DNA from: Sthenelais limicola
Taxonomy: Eukaryota; Annelida; Polychaeta; Phyllodocida; Sigalionidae
Length of the DNA stretch: 64,000 nt
Assembly: GCA_942159475.1 (NCBI GenBank)
Contig: OW804097.1
Coordinates: forward strand, 55,076,986 to 55,140,985
Direction of reading: 5' to 3'
Shown: positions 12,854-22,747 of the stretch, one piece after another
Numbering within the stretch: position 1 is the first letter of the stretch
Layout: every line of letters begins with the position of its first letter
Notes under the pieces: model-generated
What the model saw: only the letters and a program-made list of their open reading frames with translations
What the model was told of the DNA's origin: nothing
Database searches by the model: none
Translations under genes and position numbers: made by a program

Positions 12854-13288
12854 TAAAAATAGATAATCCTTAAAATATCAGAATCAAAATCAAAGTCACA
12901 CTCTAAATGATGAAACTAAGATAATTCTTAAAATATCAGGGTCCAGATCAGTCCCACATGAGGATATTCCCTTTAATCTCTACATCTAGCTTCAACAAAT
13001 GAGCATACATTCTTCTATTAGCCCACTTTCATCACGTGCGCTGATCAGGTTTACATAAATGCTCAGGACAGGGTCTAAAACAAAGTCAAATACTATTCAT
13101 TGCTTCCATTATACCAGAAAAACTAAAGCAATTAAAAAGAGTATAACTAGATATTCTATCACTACATCCAGGGAGGTTCCCCGCCCAGCTCCAACTGATT
13201 AAATTTAGATAAATTCTTAGAGCTGAGTTTAAGATCAGGCCATGAGAATACAGATTGTTTCCAATGCGCTAGAAATAAAAGTTATAAA

Positions 13289-13460
13289 AGGAGCAGAGCA
13301 AGAGAGGGAGAGAGAGAAGGAGAGAGAGGGAAGAGGGAGAGATAGACGGAGAGAGGGGGAGAGAGGCGAAGAGAGAGGGAGCAGAGAGAGAAGGGGGAGA
13401 TAGTCTGGAAGAGAGACAGAGAGAGGCAGAGAAAGACAGCGAGACAGAGAGTGAGGGAGA
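13289..13460. repeat. Purine-rich (GA) tract
   Basis: About 170 bases of GAGA, GGGA and GACAGA words on the plus strand. The Ser/Leu-rich minus-strand frames across it are compositional artefacts. Confidence 0.9.
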
Positions 13461-13837
13461 GTCACCGATGGAATCGAGATTAAAGCTCTGCACAGAGTAT
13501 AACTCAAACTCACACATATACCACCAAGTCTGAAATCAGAACATTCAGTTTCACAACTTCCAGCATCCATTATGCGAGAGCAAACTAACATTCACCCTGC
13601 CTATGGTAGCCAACCTGCATAAAAAGGCCATATCTCACCTGCACAAAAACAGACCCAACTATGTGAACACTCACGCCCAGAATATTAGCACACTATTATG
13701 CATAGCTATAGCAATTCTTCCTCTTTGGCTAACTGAAGCCTTTTTGTCTTGCCACACTTGGTGTCTCTCTACCATGCCTCCAACTTATACTAGACACAAT
13801 AGAGGGCTTTCACCTTTTCATTTATTATACATAAGCA

Positions 13838-13962
13838 AAGTCTTGGCTCAGAGTTGCGAGAGTCCCTCCAAACTGAGGAAAAGCCTCAAAATGACATTAG
13901 AATCCAACTAGGACGCCTACTCCAGGGCCAAAACAAATAATTGGCGCAGTAGGCGTCCAATG
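13838..13962 (+). mobile_element. MITE copy, CAGTCTAGGCTCAG family
   Basis: It starts AGTCTTGGCTCAGAGTTG. It carries the family interior (CCCTCCAAACTGAGG, AACTAGGACGCCTACTCC) and a GCGCAGTAGGCGTCCAATG word. The right terminal repeat is missing, so it is 3'-truncated relative to 42438-42609. Confidence 0.7.
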
Positions 13963-14137
13963 AAAAATAATGCTATTGTACACACATGCAGTAAGGATAT
14001 TATCTGATAACTTCCTATATCTATTTTAACGAGGTTGACTATGGGCAATGTAATATATTGCAAAGTTACCCTCACTTGTTTTCAGTGGATCGGGTGATTG
14101 TCTTTTGAAGGATGAAATAAAGGCGTGTGACATTGGT

Positions 14138-14490
14138 TAAATACTTTATGTAGTAAGAGAATAAGTGTGATGGTAGAAATGATGTGAAGTAAAAGATTAT
14201 AGAATAGAGAAGTAGATGATAGTAGGTATTAGTAAAATGTATAGAATGAAATAAAGAAAGAAATAATGTACCTCCAACCGATACAACGGTGCCCATATGT
14301 GTCACGTGTCATTTATCTTAGCATCCGACCAGCACCCGACATATTTAATGTAGTAATGAAGTAAGATCATAAATGCGGTGGTATCAAGGATGTAAAACAA
14401 TAGATAATCATAAAATAGAGAAGTATAGATAATAATTAGAATGCGTAAAATGGATATAATTAAATGATAAATGAAAATAATGTACTGGAC
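14138..14490 (+). repeat. Diverged tandem duplication, unit about 205 bp
   Basis: Two segments (about 14138-14275 and 14342-14490) share the same order of words: TTTAATGTAGTAA-like, ATAGAGAAGTA, ATAATTAGAAT-like and AAATAATGTAC. They differ at many positions, so the duplication is old. No coding signal. Confidence 0.5.
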
Positions 14491-15825
14491 TAAGTAATGA
14501 TTTTTAGATGGAGACGCATGAAAACGATTCTGAAAAGGATTGTGCGTATTTTCTAATTGTATGTTAAATGTTTGCGGTCAATAAAAATGATCAATATTTT
14601 TTTAATGATTACAGATTGCAGATTGCAGATAAAAGATTACAGATTGCGGCTAACTATAGACTAGGTACAAGCCCTAAAATAAGCATAATGCAGGCAAGCA
14701 ATATTAGAGAATGCGATGTGAACATTTTATGGTGGAGCTCTAACCCCCGCGTCCATGAATATATATGACCCCTTCTCATCACAACTGGAAATCACGGACA
14801 CGTTGAAACATTAATATGTAGCAAACAATGTTTTCCACACACATGTATGTGTATGACTCTGCGGGCTTTGGTTATTCCCACCACAAGATTAAATAGTTGT
14901 TGAGCTGTAATTAATGCTCAATGGCTATAGGGGATTTGCTTGTGTCACTGCACATACCAGTTAATTGTAAGGTATGGTGTTATGGGATACACATAGCTCA
15001 CTTCTGACATTTAATTCTGTATCAAATAATGTCTTACCTTCCTTTTTGTTTTTATAGATCAACGCAAGGTAAATCCCAGTGGCTGTATATGTAATTTGAA
15101 CTCTAAATACTGTACAACATGTTAATGTATTTACTACTCTCTGCAAACATCATTGTATCATACATGCCCGCAGTACTCTGGGTTCATTATAGTATAGCTA
15201 GATGGAGCAATTCGTACCTCGAGATGAAAGCCCAGATGAAAACTACCAAGAGGAAACAATCAACTAGGAAATCTATCAACAGAAAAACTACTTACCAAGA
15301 AAACAACCACCCAACATATTACCATGCTAGCGATATCACTATAAGAATTATGAGATTATTGACAAGGGAAATGGTCAAATACAGCCTCTCAATCAATCAC
15401 TATTTATCTTTTTCGTCAGCAAATGCTCTTCTTTATAACGTCCCTAGGGAGTCATTTGCTACACTATATTCTCTATCACTCCGCCACATCGATTACACTA
15501 GAGATTAGGCCAGGTTAATCTTTTCGCAGTCTTGGCGCTGATAAAACACTTTGCAAGTCCTAGTGATGGATTCACGAATGAGGAGAAGTAAAGGGGTCAG
15601 CATCTAATGTCTGATGTTATAGGTCTATGAAATGAAAAATTCTAGAAATTATTAGTTGTCCAGCTATGTTTCTTCTTACCTTCTCTCTGAGTGGATATCG
15701 CGGGCTCAGTTTGACACTCTTTCAGATATATAAATACACATCATATTTACAAATAAATATGCATGGTATAATTAAAATGGAAGTATCATGGTTAATATTA
15801 ATGCCTATAGAAAAAGATGAAAAAG
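14491..15825. other. Non-coding stretch
   Basis: No gene is recognised. A short cluster of AGATTGCAG repeats lies at about 14610-14650. An open frame at 15119-15508 (129 codons) starts at a non-ATG codon, has no recognisable domain and no splice context, and is probably accidental. Confidence 0.35.
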
Positions 15826-16030
15826 TAGAAGAAGAAGAAGAAGAAGAAGAAGAAGAAGAACAAGAAGAAGAAGAACAAGAACAAGAACAAGAAGAACAAG
15901 AACAAGAAGAAGAAGAAGAAGAAGAAGAAGAGAAGAACAAGAAGAACAAGAAGAACAAGAAGAAGAACAAGAAGAACAAGAAGAACAAGAAGAACAACAA
16001 CAACAAGAACAAGAAGAACAAGAACAAGAA
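15826..16030 (+). repeat. (GAA)n/(CAA)n trinucleotide array
   Basis: About 205 bases of GAA with interspersed CAA triplets. GAA arrays of this length can form triplex DNA and are prone to length change. The Glu/Lys-rich frame through it is not evidence of a gene. Confidence 0.95.
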
Positions 16031-16539
16031 CCTGTGTGATGGTAAGTAACTCATAAATCATATTTATATTAAAGAAACTGTATTTATTATTATGGAGTGA
16101 ATAAAAATCCAATATTATTATCATTCGATGAACCCCGATGGCTCCTTTATTTCACAAAAGAAACTCATAAATGACATTTTTGGCCCCAGCGCTCCTTCTT
16201 TTTTAGTGTTTCAAAGAGTATGAAATAAAGATACAGAAATATGTCAAATTGTTGTATAAGAACCACCATGCAAAGAAACCTAATGACTTAACTGTATATA
16301 TCGGCGTGTATGACTGGTGGCGGACACATATATATGCACGATTTTTCAATTTGTACTATTTCCTTTTCTATGACAAATCGTGATGATTTTAGCTGAAATC
16401 GGCTTGTTTTTACCCGCACATATCAATTGGATTTGAAGCACGATTTGGGTCCAGATCGTATGATTTGGACCACCTTAAATTATAAGGCAATTTCGCGCAA
16501 ATATGTTTCTATCATGTAGTTTGCATACAGTCATGACTC

Positions 16540-17050
16540 CTCAAAGGAATCGTACAATCTCAAAACAAACGTAGAGAATCTAGGATTATCACATTAAAAA
16601 AGGTAACAAAATATATAATCTAATTGTCTACATCGTCTTATGGTTCTTCCATAAGATCGGCAGCAGACATGGCCAGGCAAAATGCTTGACAACTCTTCTT
16701 TCTTAGACTTGTGTAAAACACAATATTATCAAAAATATATTCTCATGTTAAGAATCACAACGGCCTCGACTGAGGAATCAAGATGTCCAGTGATGCCCAA
16801 GCATCAGTAAGGCCTTTGCTGTGTGCGCTCATTGTAACTGGCACAGGGACTTGATGCTAGTCTACTTTTTTCTGAACAGCACCACAAAGTTTAGTGGCCG
16901 GGTCTCCCGGCTTTTGGTAAATGGCGGTGGGACGGCGGGCACATATCGATGCTGTCATTCAACCATTTATAAGGTTAACTTACTAAACTAACCATGCAAA
17001 GTCGTTACCGTACACCTAAAATATCTGGTGCGGATACTTCTGGACGAACA
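16540..17050 (+). repeat. Dispersed hairpin-bearing repeat, copy 1
   Basis: It shares three blocks, in order, with 31890-32215: GGATTATCACATTAAAAA; a hairpin (16626-16668, arms GTCTACATCGTCTTATGG and CCATAAGATCGGCAGCAGAC) followed by AGGCAAAATGCTTGACA; and TTACTAAACTAACCATGCAAA plus GTGCGGATACTTCTG. The material between the last two blocks is not shared. A third, inverted hairpin copy lies at about 61845-61915. The element type is unknown. Confidence 0.6.
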
Positions 17051-17488
17051 TTTGGAACAGCAACTCCTCTTCCATATTCTCCATAGTGGGCCAATATCCC
17101 ACGTACAAATATAATGTTAATTCATCCAGTAAGTTACCTCAACTAGCTCTACCATCGATTCCTAGATACGGAGATATCCCTGTATATCATAAGCAATGGA
17201 TCTGAAAGTGTTGTGCAGGGACCACCAGCTGGCTGGAAGGGCAGAATGCTTCTCCTTATCTCCCTCCACAACCTACGCCTCAAGTGACTTAACTTGAAAC
17301 TAAAAATCTCCGGTATGTATTATCTTTTCTGTGTTACCTTATCCCCGGGGTCTTTCACTGTACTATGCTACTACCCCCCAATATATAGAAGTTATTGGAA
17401 AACTATACCAGGTAGAAAAACTATCATCGAGAAAAACTAGACAATGAAAACTATAAATCAGCTGGGAAATTACCAGACTATATGCAAA
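17051..17488. other. Non-coding stretch between repeats
   Basis: Nothing recognised. The sequence is of mixed composition with no long open frame. Confidence 0.4.
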
Positions 17489-17638
17489 ACTGTCTAGGGT
17501 CACAGCCTATCGTCATAGCCTATCGCTTTCTCGGCCTTGGAGTAGGCCCACCACTGTCGTCCTAATGCGATTCTAATGGGATGTTGCGGTTAGTTTTCCT
17601 AAGTTTGAATGGATCTGATAGGCGCTGAGCCTAGACTG
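17489..17638 (-). mobile_element. MITE copy, CAGTCTAGGCTCAG family
   Basis: In reverse orientation relative to 42438-42609. The right end GAGCCTAGACTG is the terminal repeat and the left end reads CTGTCTAGGGTCACAG. The interior carries CGGCCTTGGAGTAGGC and TAATGCGATTCTAATGGG. Both terminal repeats are recognisable. Confidence 0.7.
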
Positions 17639-18563
17639 TAAACATCATCTTATGGCCTGAAAAATTTTAGGGCTTTCCTTAGAGATTACATGTTGGCAGA
17701 GTAGAAAAGGCCTGAATCACGCTCTTTCCTCCGGAGACAGCTATCATAAGTGAATGTTATTATTGTCATTCCTATCATATTTGGTATTAATATTATCTTA
17801 TTAAGCTTAACAGGAGACTATATACACTCCTCGAACACTAATCTAGGCATGTAAGTCCTACACCACACTTAACTTATTTTATAGAAAAACTGCAAGGCTA
17901 TCTGGCACTGATCTCAGATTATTATTAACATTATGTAGATAGTTGTGTAACGTGTAACTTAGAAAGGTAGTTAGAGGGTTGGTCCGGAAGAATGGTCAAG
18001 GACAGAGGACAGACACCCATTTCCACATATAAACCTTGACTGTACCGTTATTGTATACTAAAACCACCACCAAGCACATTACCGATTATTGACAAAATTT
18101 CACATTTGTGATACGTTTCAATTGAAATATTATGCAACAAGAGTAAGGTTTGGTTTTAATTATTCCAGTACATTACTCCTTTATATTTCTTAATCTGGGG
18201 TTGTCTTGCCAGTGAATAATTTTAGGTTTAATGGTATTTAGTTTGCAAATAGTTTAATGTTATTTTATTACATTTTGTTAAAAACCCATGCATTCTCGAG
18301 CACCGGTGGACAAATTAGTTCCTAATTGATTCCATTTAGTTTTTCCATCCCAGCTAATTCTAGTCTGTTTTAAAACTGATCAATCATGGGGTATAAAGGG
18401 TCAAATAATGAATGATTGTGAAAAATGCCAATCAATAACATTGGGAACGAACCTTTTAAGAACAGTAAAAGGATTTTAACAAAGAAGTAACATTACAACT
18501 TTTTCATATCACCTTCCACATACTAAGAAATGCATTAACATTTTAAAGATTATGTCATTCCTC
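17639..18563. other. AT-rich non-coding stretch
   Basis: No gene, repeat family or structured element was recognised. Confidence 0.4.
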
Positions 18564-18566
18564 TTA

Positions 18567-18654
18567 TAGCGGAACTCCACTATAGGTAAAAAACGGCGCC
18601 AACAGGCAAAAACGGCTGCGACGAATTTTTTTTACTTATAGTGGAGTTCCGCTA
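18567..18654. mobile_element. 88-bp TTA-flanked MITE (Harbinger-like)
   Basis: The ends TAGCGGAACTCCACTATAGG and an inverted partner ending GGAGTTCCGCTA enclose only a few tens of bases. The element is flanked by TTA at 18564-18566 and 18655-18657. A 3-bp TTA/TWA duplication is characteristic of PIF/Harbinger-type elements. It appears to be an internally deleted derivative of the neighbour at 18658-18912. Confidence 0.75.
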
Positions 18655-18657
18655 TTA

Positions 18658-18912
18658 TAGCGGAACTCCACTATAGGTAAAAAACGGCGCCAACAGGCAA
18701 AATTCGTCGCCGACATTTCTAAAAATTCGGAAAATTCGACATGACTAAAGATTCTAGTGGATGAGGGGGTAAAATAGGTTGTTGGCAACACATTTATTTG
18801 TTGCCAACAATTGCAAAATATCTAACTTGATTAGATATTTCGTCGCAAAAAAATTCGTCGCAGCCGTTTTTGCCTGTTGGCGCCGTTTTTTACCTATAGT
18901 GGAGTTCCGCTA
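18658..18912. mobile_element. 255-bp TTA-flanked MITE (Harbinger-like), adjacent to the 88-bp one
   Basis: It has the same termini as 18567-18654 but a longer inverted repeat, which includes AAAAAACGGCGCCAACAGGC at the left and its exact inverse at the right. It is flanked by TTA at 18655-18657 (shared with the 88-bp element) and at 18913-18915. No transposase is encoded. Confidence 0.8.
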
Positions 18913-18915
18913 TTA

Positions 18916-19477
18916 CGAAGACCAACCTGCACGGTCGAAACGCGTAGGGACTGCCCTATACCTTATTGCAAAATATCTTTTTTTAGTTCCGAAGAAACCT
19001 TGTATTTTCTTATATAGAAATATTCTCACATTTCCCCATACAATTTGAAATCGGGTCAAATAATCAAGATGAATTTCAGGTGCGGAAAAAAAATGTGAAT
19101 AAATTGAAATACAGCGCCGCTGGATTCTCTTTAAAGAAGATATCCAAAAGACAACGATGATAGCTACAGACATGGTAAGCTTACATCCAAGGGGAAATTG
19201 GTGGATTTTTTATGAGCATGTACTGATATAAGATATCAGGGTAACATGATGCAGAGTGATTAAATAACATGGTGATGGTACAAGGCTATAAAACCAGGCC
19301 TAGAAGTTTATGAGGGAACCTCCAAGGGCTTTATCTATATTTCCGGAATAGGGCCGGATCGTGAAATAAAACAGAAGAGGGATTGGAGGTCTACAAGATT
19401 GTGTTAATCCTTTTATAAATATTGCATTAAACCAACCGACCAAGTAGTGACTGGACGCCTGAGGCGACCGAGGAAAC
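18916..19477. other. Non-coding stretch
   Basis: No gene is recognised. Open frames extending from the MITE into this segment carry no known domain. Confidence 0.4.
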
Positions 19478-19960
19478 TTGAAGAGAGATGGGAGAATTAG
19501 AGAGGGGAAAGATAAAAGAAAGGGAGAGATAAGGAGAAACCCAAGGGAGACAGAAGGATAGAGACCGAGAGAAAAAGAGATCGAGAGAGGGGTGAAGAGA
19601 GGTGCGACAGGGAGAGTGTAGAGAGAGAGGTAGGGAGGAGATAGTACTATTAGTAGTGAGAGGGAGAGAGTGTAAAGAGAGGGGGGAGTAGAAAGAGAGG
19701 GAGAGAGACAGGGAAAGGAGAGTGGTGCGAGAGAGTGTAGAGAGAGGGAGAGGGAGAGACAGAGAGTAAGATACAGAGAGGGAGAGAAAGAGAGACAGAG
19801 AGGGAGGGAGGGAGGGAGGAAGACCGGGGAGGACAAAGAAAAGAGGGGCCGGGGAAGAGGGGGCGAGGGGGATTAGCGATAATATGAGAAAAGGAGGGAC
19901 AGAAAAGGAAGAGAGAGAAAGAGGGAGATAGAGAGAATAAGAGAGAGATACAGAGCAGGA
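19478..19960. repeat. Purine-rich (GA) tract, about 480 bp
   Basis: This is the longest of the G/A tracts in the window, dominated by GAGA, GGGAGA and GAGGGAGG words. The two long minus-strand frames across it (Ser/Leu/Pro-rich) are artefacts. Confidence 0.9.
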
Positions 19961-20774
19961 GTCAAGAGCACGTGCTATAAAGGAGAGGTAAACAAGAGAA
20001 CATGCTAAAAGCACACATTCCAAGGGGAAGCGTGGAGAATGCGTGTACTAAAACAACAGCTGGGAGAGAGGCAAGCCAGGGGGAAAATTAGGAACACCCT
20101 CACTCCTTCACACATACGGTGCCCATATGCAGGGGCACTACCTATAGATATTCCTTTCAACATAACGTGATAGGTTCGCGCGTGCGTGTTTAAAGGGGAC
20201 GGGCAAGTCGAGAAGTACTAAATGCAGACTATATATGTCTTGAACCCAAGTCTTTATTCAGGAATAACATTACATCATGGATTCTTTAAAATAGATTTTT
20301 ACAATCGCTAATTGATTACTTACATATATATCAGATCTACTTGAGAGATCATATGGACCGTATACAATGCATGTTTGTATGCTCAAAGTCGAACAGGTAC
20401 GATTGCAGATTGCAGGTATGAAACATGAAATAAGGTGAAATTCGGCTATTATTCACCGACATGATAGCATACACAATACGTCAAAAACAAGAGAGAGAGA
20501 GAGAGAGAGCGAGGGGGGGGGGGGGGTCAGATAAGGGCTACGTACAGAACAACTCATGTTGCCTGCCAGATCTTCTTAAATGATGTTCACTCAATTTTGA
20601 AGGTGACTCAAATATGGCAAAGTAAGGAACAAATGATGTAAGGTAAGGGGGGAAGTGATGTCCATTCACGTTCCTGACAGGAGGAAATAAATTGAATTTC
20701 GACACAAAAGTTTTGATTTTGTCAAGGAAGCTAGATTTGTTTCGACGTTCTCTGGCTGCCGTTCTCTGTGGAAG
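19961..20774. other. Non-coding stretch with (GA)n-(G)n microsatellite
   Basis: Positions 20490-20526 are about ten GA units leading into a run of about 14 G. No gene is seen. Confidence 0.5.
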
Positions 20775-21035
20775 ATGGCAGCAGCCATTCGAAGAAACCT
20801 CATTTTTGGCGGACTTTTATTATTTGCTTTTTGTGGGTTTTTTGAAAAAAATAATTTGATTGAAATAAACGAAATAGGATCACTGTCGAGCATGTTAAGT
20901 CCTGTAGAGACTTCAGGCTTCCAGTCTGTTGCTCGGGATATATTGCCTCATCAAATTAATCGCTCCTGGTGGGAACATAATAGATCGGCAGTACCAACTT
21001 ATGTGGAATACACTTTACTATGTGTTTTATTTTAA
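20775..21035 (+). CDS. Candidate small ORF or first exon with hydrophobic N-terminus
   Basis: An 86-codon frame opens at an ATG in a good initiation context (A at -3, G at +4). Residues 9-23 (LIFGGLLLFAFCGFF) are strongly hydrophobic after a short basic N-terminus, as in a signal peptide or signal anchor. The remainder shows no family I recognise. A coding first exon could end at an internal GT, but no strong donor or downstream exon was found. The function is unknown and the frame may be fortuitous in this AT-rich DNA. Confidence 0.3.
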   Translation: MAAAIRRNLIFGGLLLFAFCGFFEKNNLIEINEIGSLSSMLSPVETSGFQSVARDILPHQINRSWWEHNRSAVPTYVEYTLLCVLF

Positions 21036-21747
21036 GAAGGCTGCGGGGAAAGATTGGTGTGTCTGGCATTGTCAGAGATATACTGTGATGTGCCATGGAT
21101 ACCGACAGTTGAGGACATTCATAATACAATTGTGATGTGTCACAGAAAATTGAGTCTAAAGTCGAAAAATAAATGGATTATGAGATAATAGCATATAAGA
21201 TGAGTAAATAAGTATAGTAACACAAGCCCAGAGTCCCTGCCATACATCGGAAAATAAATGTTTTTGCGAAAAGATAATTGTTACAGATGAAACATGGAAC
21301 ATCTTCAATTAATCAAAACATTTTTTAGTAACAATTTTGAAGTGTCAGCACAATGCTATTATTTCAGATTAAATATGTATCAAGTTGATTAGTTACATTC
21401 CGACACTGAAGAACTTTCATATGCGATGGTAATGTTTTCTGATAAGCGAATGGACTGGGAGTGAATGTCCTGGTTGGATCTCTTCAAAAGAAGCCATACT
21501 GTCCAATGATCGATATTGTACCGATTCACTGAACATATGATCTTATGTTTGCACCTAGATGGGACTCCCAAGAGACCCAAGATAATGTCAATTTATTTCT
21601 GTTGCCTTCTCTTTCGATCTCCTCATGCTGTCTGTCTGTCTGTCTGTCCAATATATTATAAAGACTCCTGCTCCATCCGAGGCTCTAGGTTTAGGTTCAG
21701 TGCTTGAAATATCATTTCGCTCCAATGGGTGGAAATAAGGGTATAGG
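21036..21747. other. Non-coding stretch
   Basis: Nothing recognised except a short (TCTG)n repeat near 21630-21648. Confidence 0.4.
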
Positions 21748-21905
21748 AGAGAGAGAAGTGGAGGTGGAGGAGGGGGCGGAGGGGAGGTGGTGGAGGAGGA
21801 GGAGAAGGGAGAGGGGAAGAGGAGGGGTAGAAGCAGGAACAGGAGGGGGAGAAGAGGGAGAGGAGGGGGAACAACGAAGAAGAAAAAGACTAGAGAGAAA
21901 TGAGG
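21748..21905. repeat. Purine-rich (GGA/GAG) tract
   Basis: About 160 bases of GGAGG, GAGGAG and GGGGAGA words. The Glu/Arg/Gly-rich frame through it is low complexity. Confidence 0.85.
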
Positions 21906-22511
21906 GACTAGAGAAAAATGAGAGGTATTGCCCAGCTGGTAACGTGAGAATTAGGGAAAGGTCAAAGGATGAGATGAACGTTACAATGAAGTGCAGGAGA
22001 CAACGAGAAACTATGAGAGGGAAAGGTCAGTCCTGCCTGACCACTAGAATGACCAGCGGCTGACCAAAAGACTGCCAGACACAAGTACATGTATGCCATA
22101 GCACTAAATAAGAAGACACATCTATAGGGTGTAACTACATAGACAAGGAGAACGCATGCTATGTACAGGCGATGTTTTTAAAAAAACCCTTAAAGATGGT
22201 AAAATCTATAGGAATATTAAAGTAAGTAATTTGCTGTGAAACAGACAGTCAATTTCGTTGCAGTGTAAAATCTGTTAGAATATTCCCTATAGTCGCGTTT
22301 CATTTTTCAAATACACGGCTGTAATTAACAGTGACGGGATTTAAGTGAGAGCTCGATTTGCCCATTGAATATTTAGTATATTATTAGAAATCAGTTTGCA
22401 CTATTGGGGGTGAAAATGGATAAGGGTGAAATTGAATAGATTGAATAGATTGGATGAAAAGCAAAACCCCCGGACATAGATTTGGAACTGGGTAGGATAC
22501 ATTTCCCACAT

Positions 22512-22747
22512 GGGTCGGATTTTCAGAAAATGTACAATTGGCAGCTCTACACATTTAGGAAAATTTGCTAAATTAGGCTGAAAAATAATGAGTACCGGGT
22601 ATATCTGGGTATATTTTGTATGTTGTTGATTTAAAGTACATGTTTTGTTATGTTAAACTATGTTTTGAAGTTTATTTTTTCTTAAATGTGGGTTGTTGAT
22701 GAGAGGATTGGTGAAGCCGAATTGTACATTTTCTGAAAATCTGACCC
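22512..22747. mobile_element. 236-bp TIR element
   Basis: The left end (22512-22542) and right end (22716-22747) are inverted copies about 31 bases long. The outer part reads GGGTCGGATTTTCAGAAAAT on the left and GGGTCAGATTTTCAGAAAAT on the complement of the right. The interior has no open frame. Diverged partial relatives lie at 1240-1452 and 26216-26294. No clear target duplication is visible, so the superfamily is undetermined. Confidence 0.7.

Noticed and set aside
15666..16049. Glu/Lys/Asn-rich 127-codon frame
   Set aside because: Almost entirely a GAA/CAA array; alternative frames of the same array also stay open.
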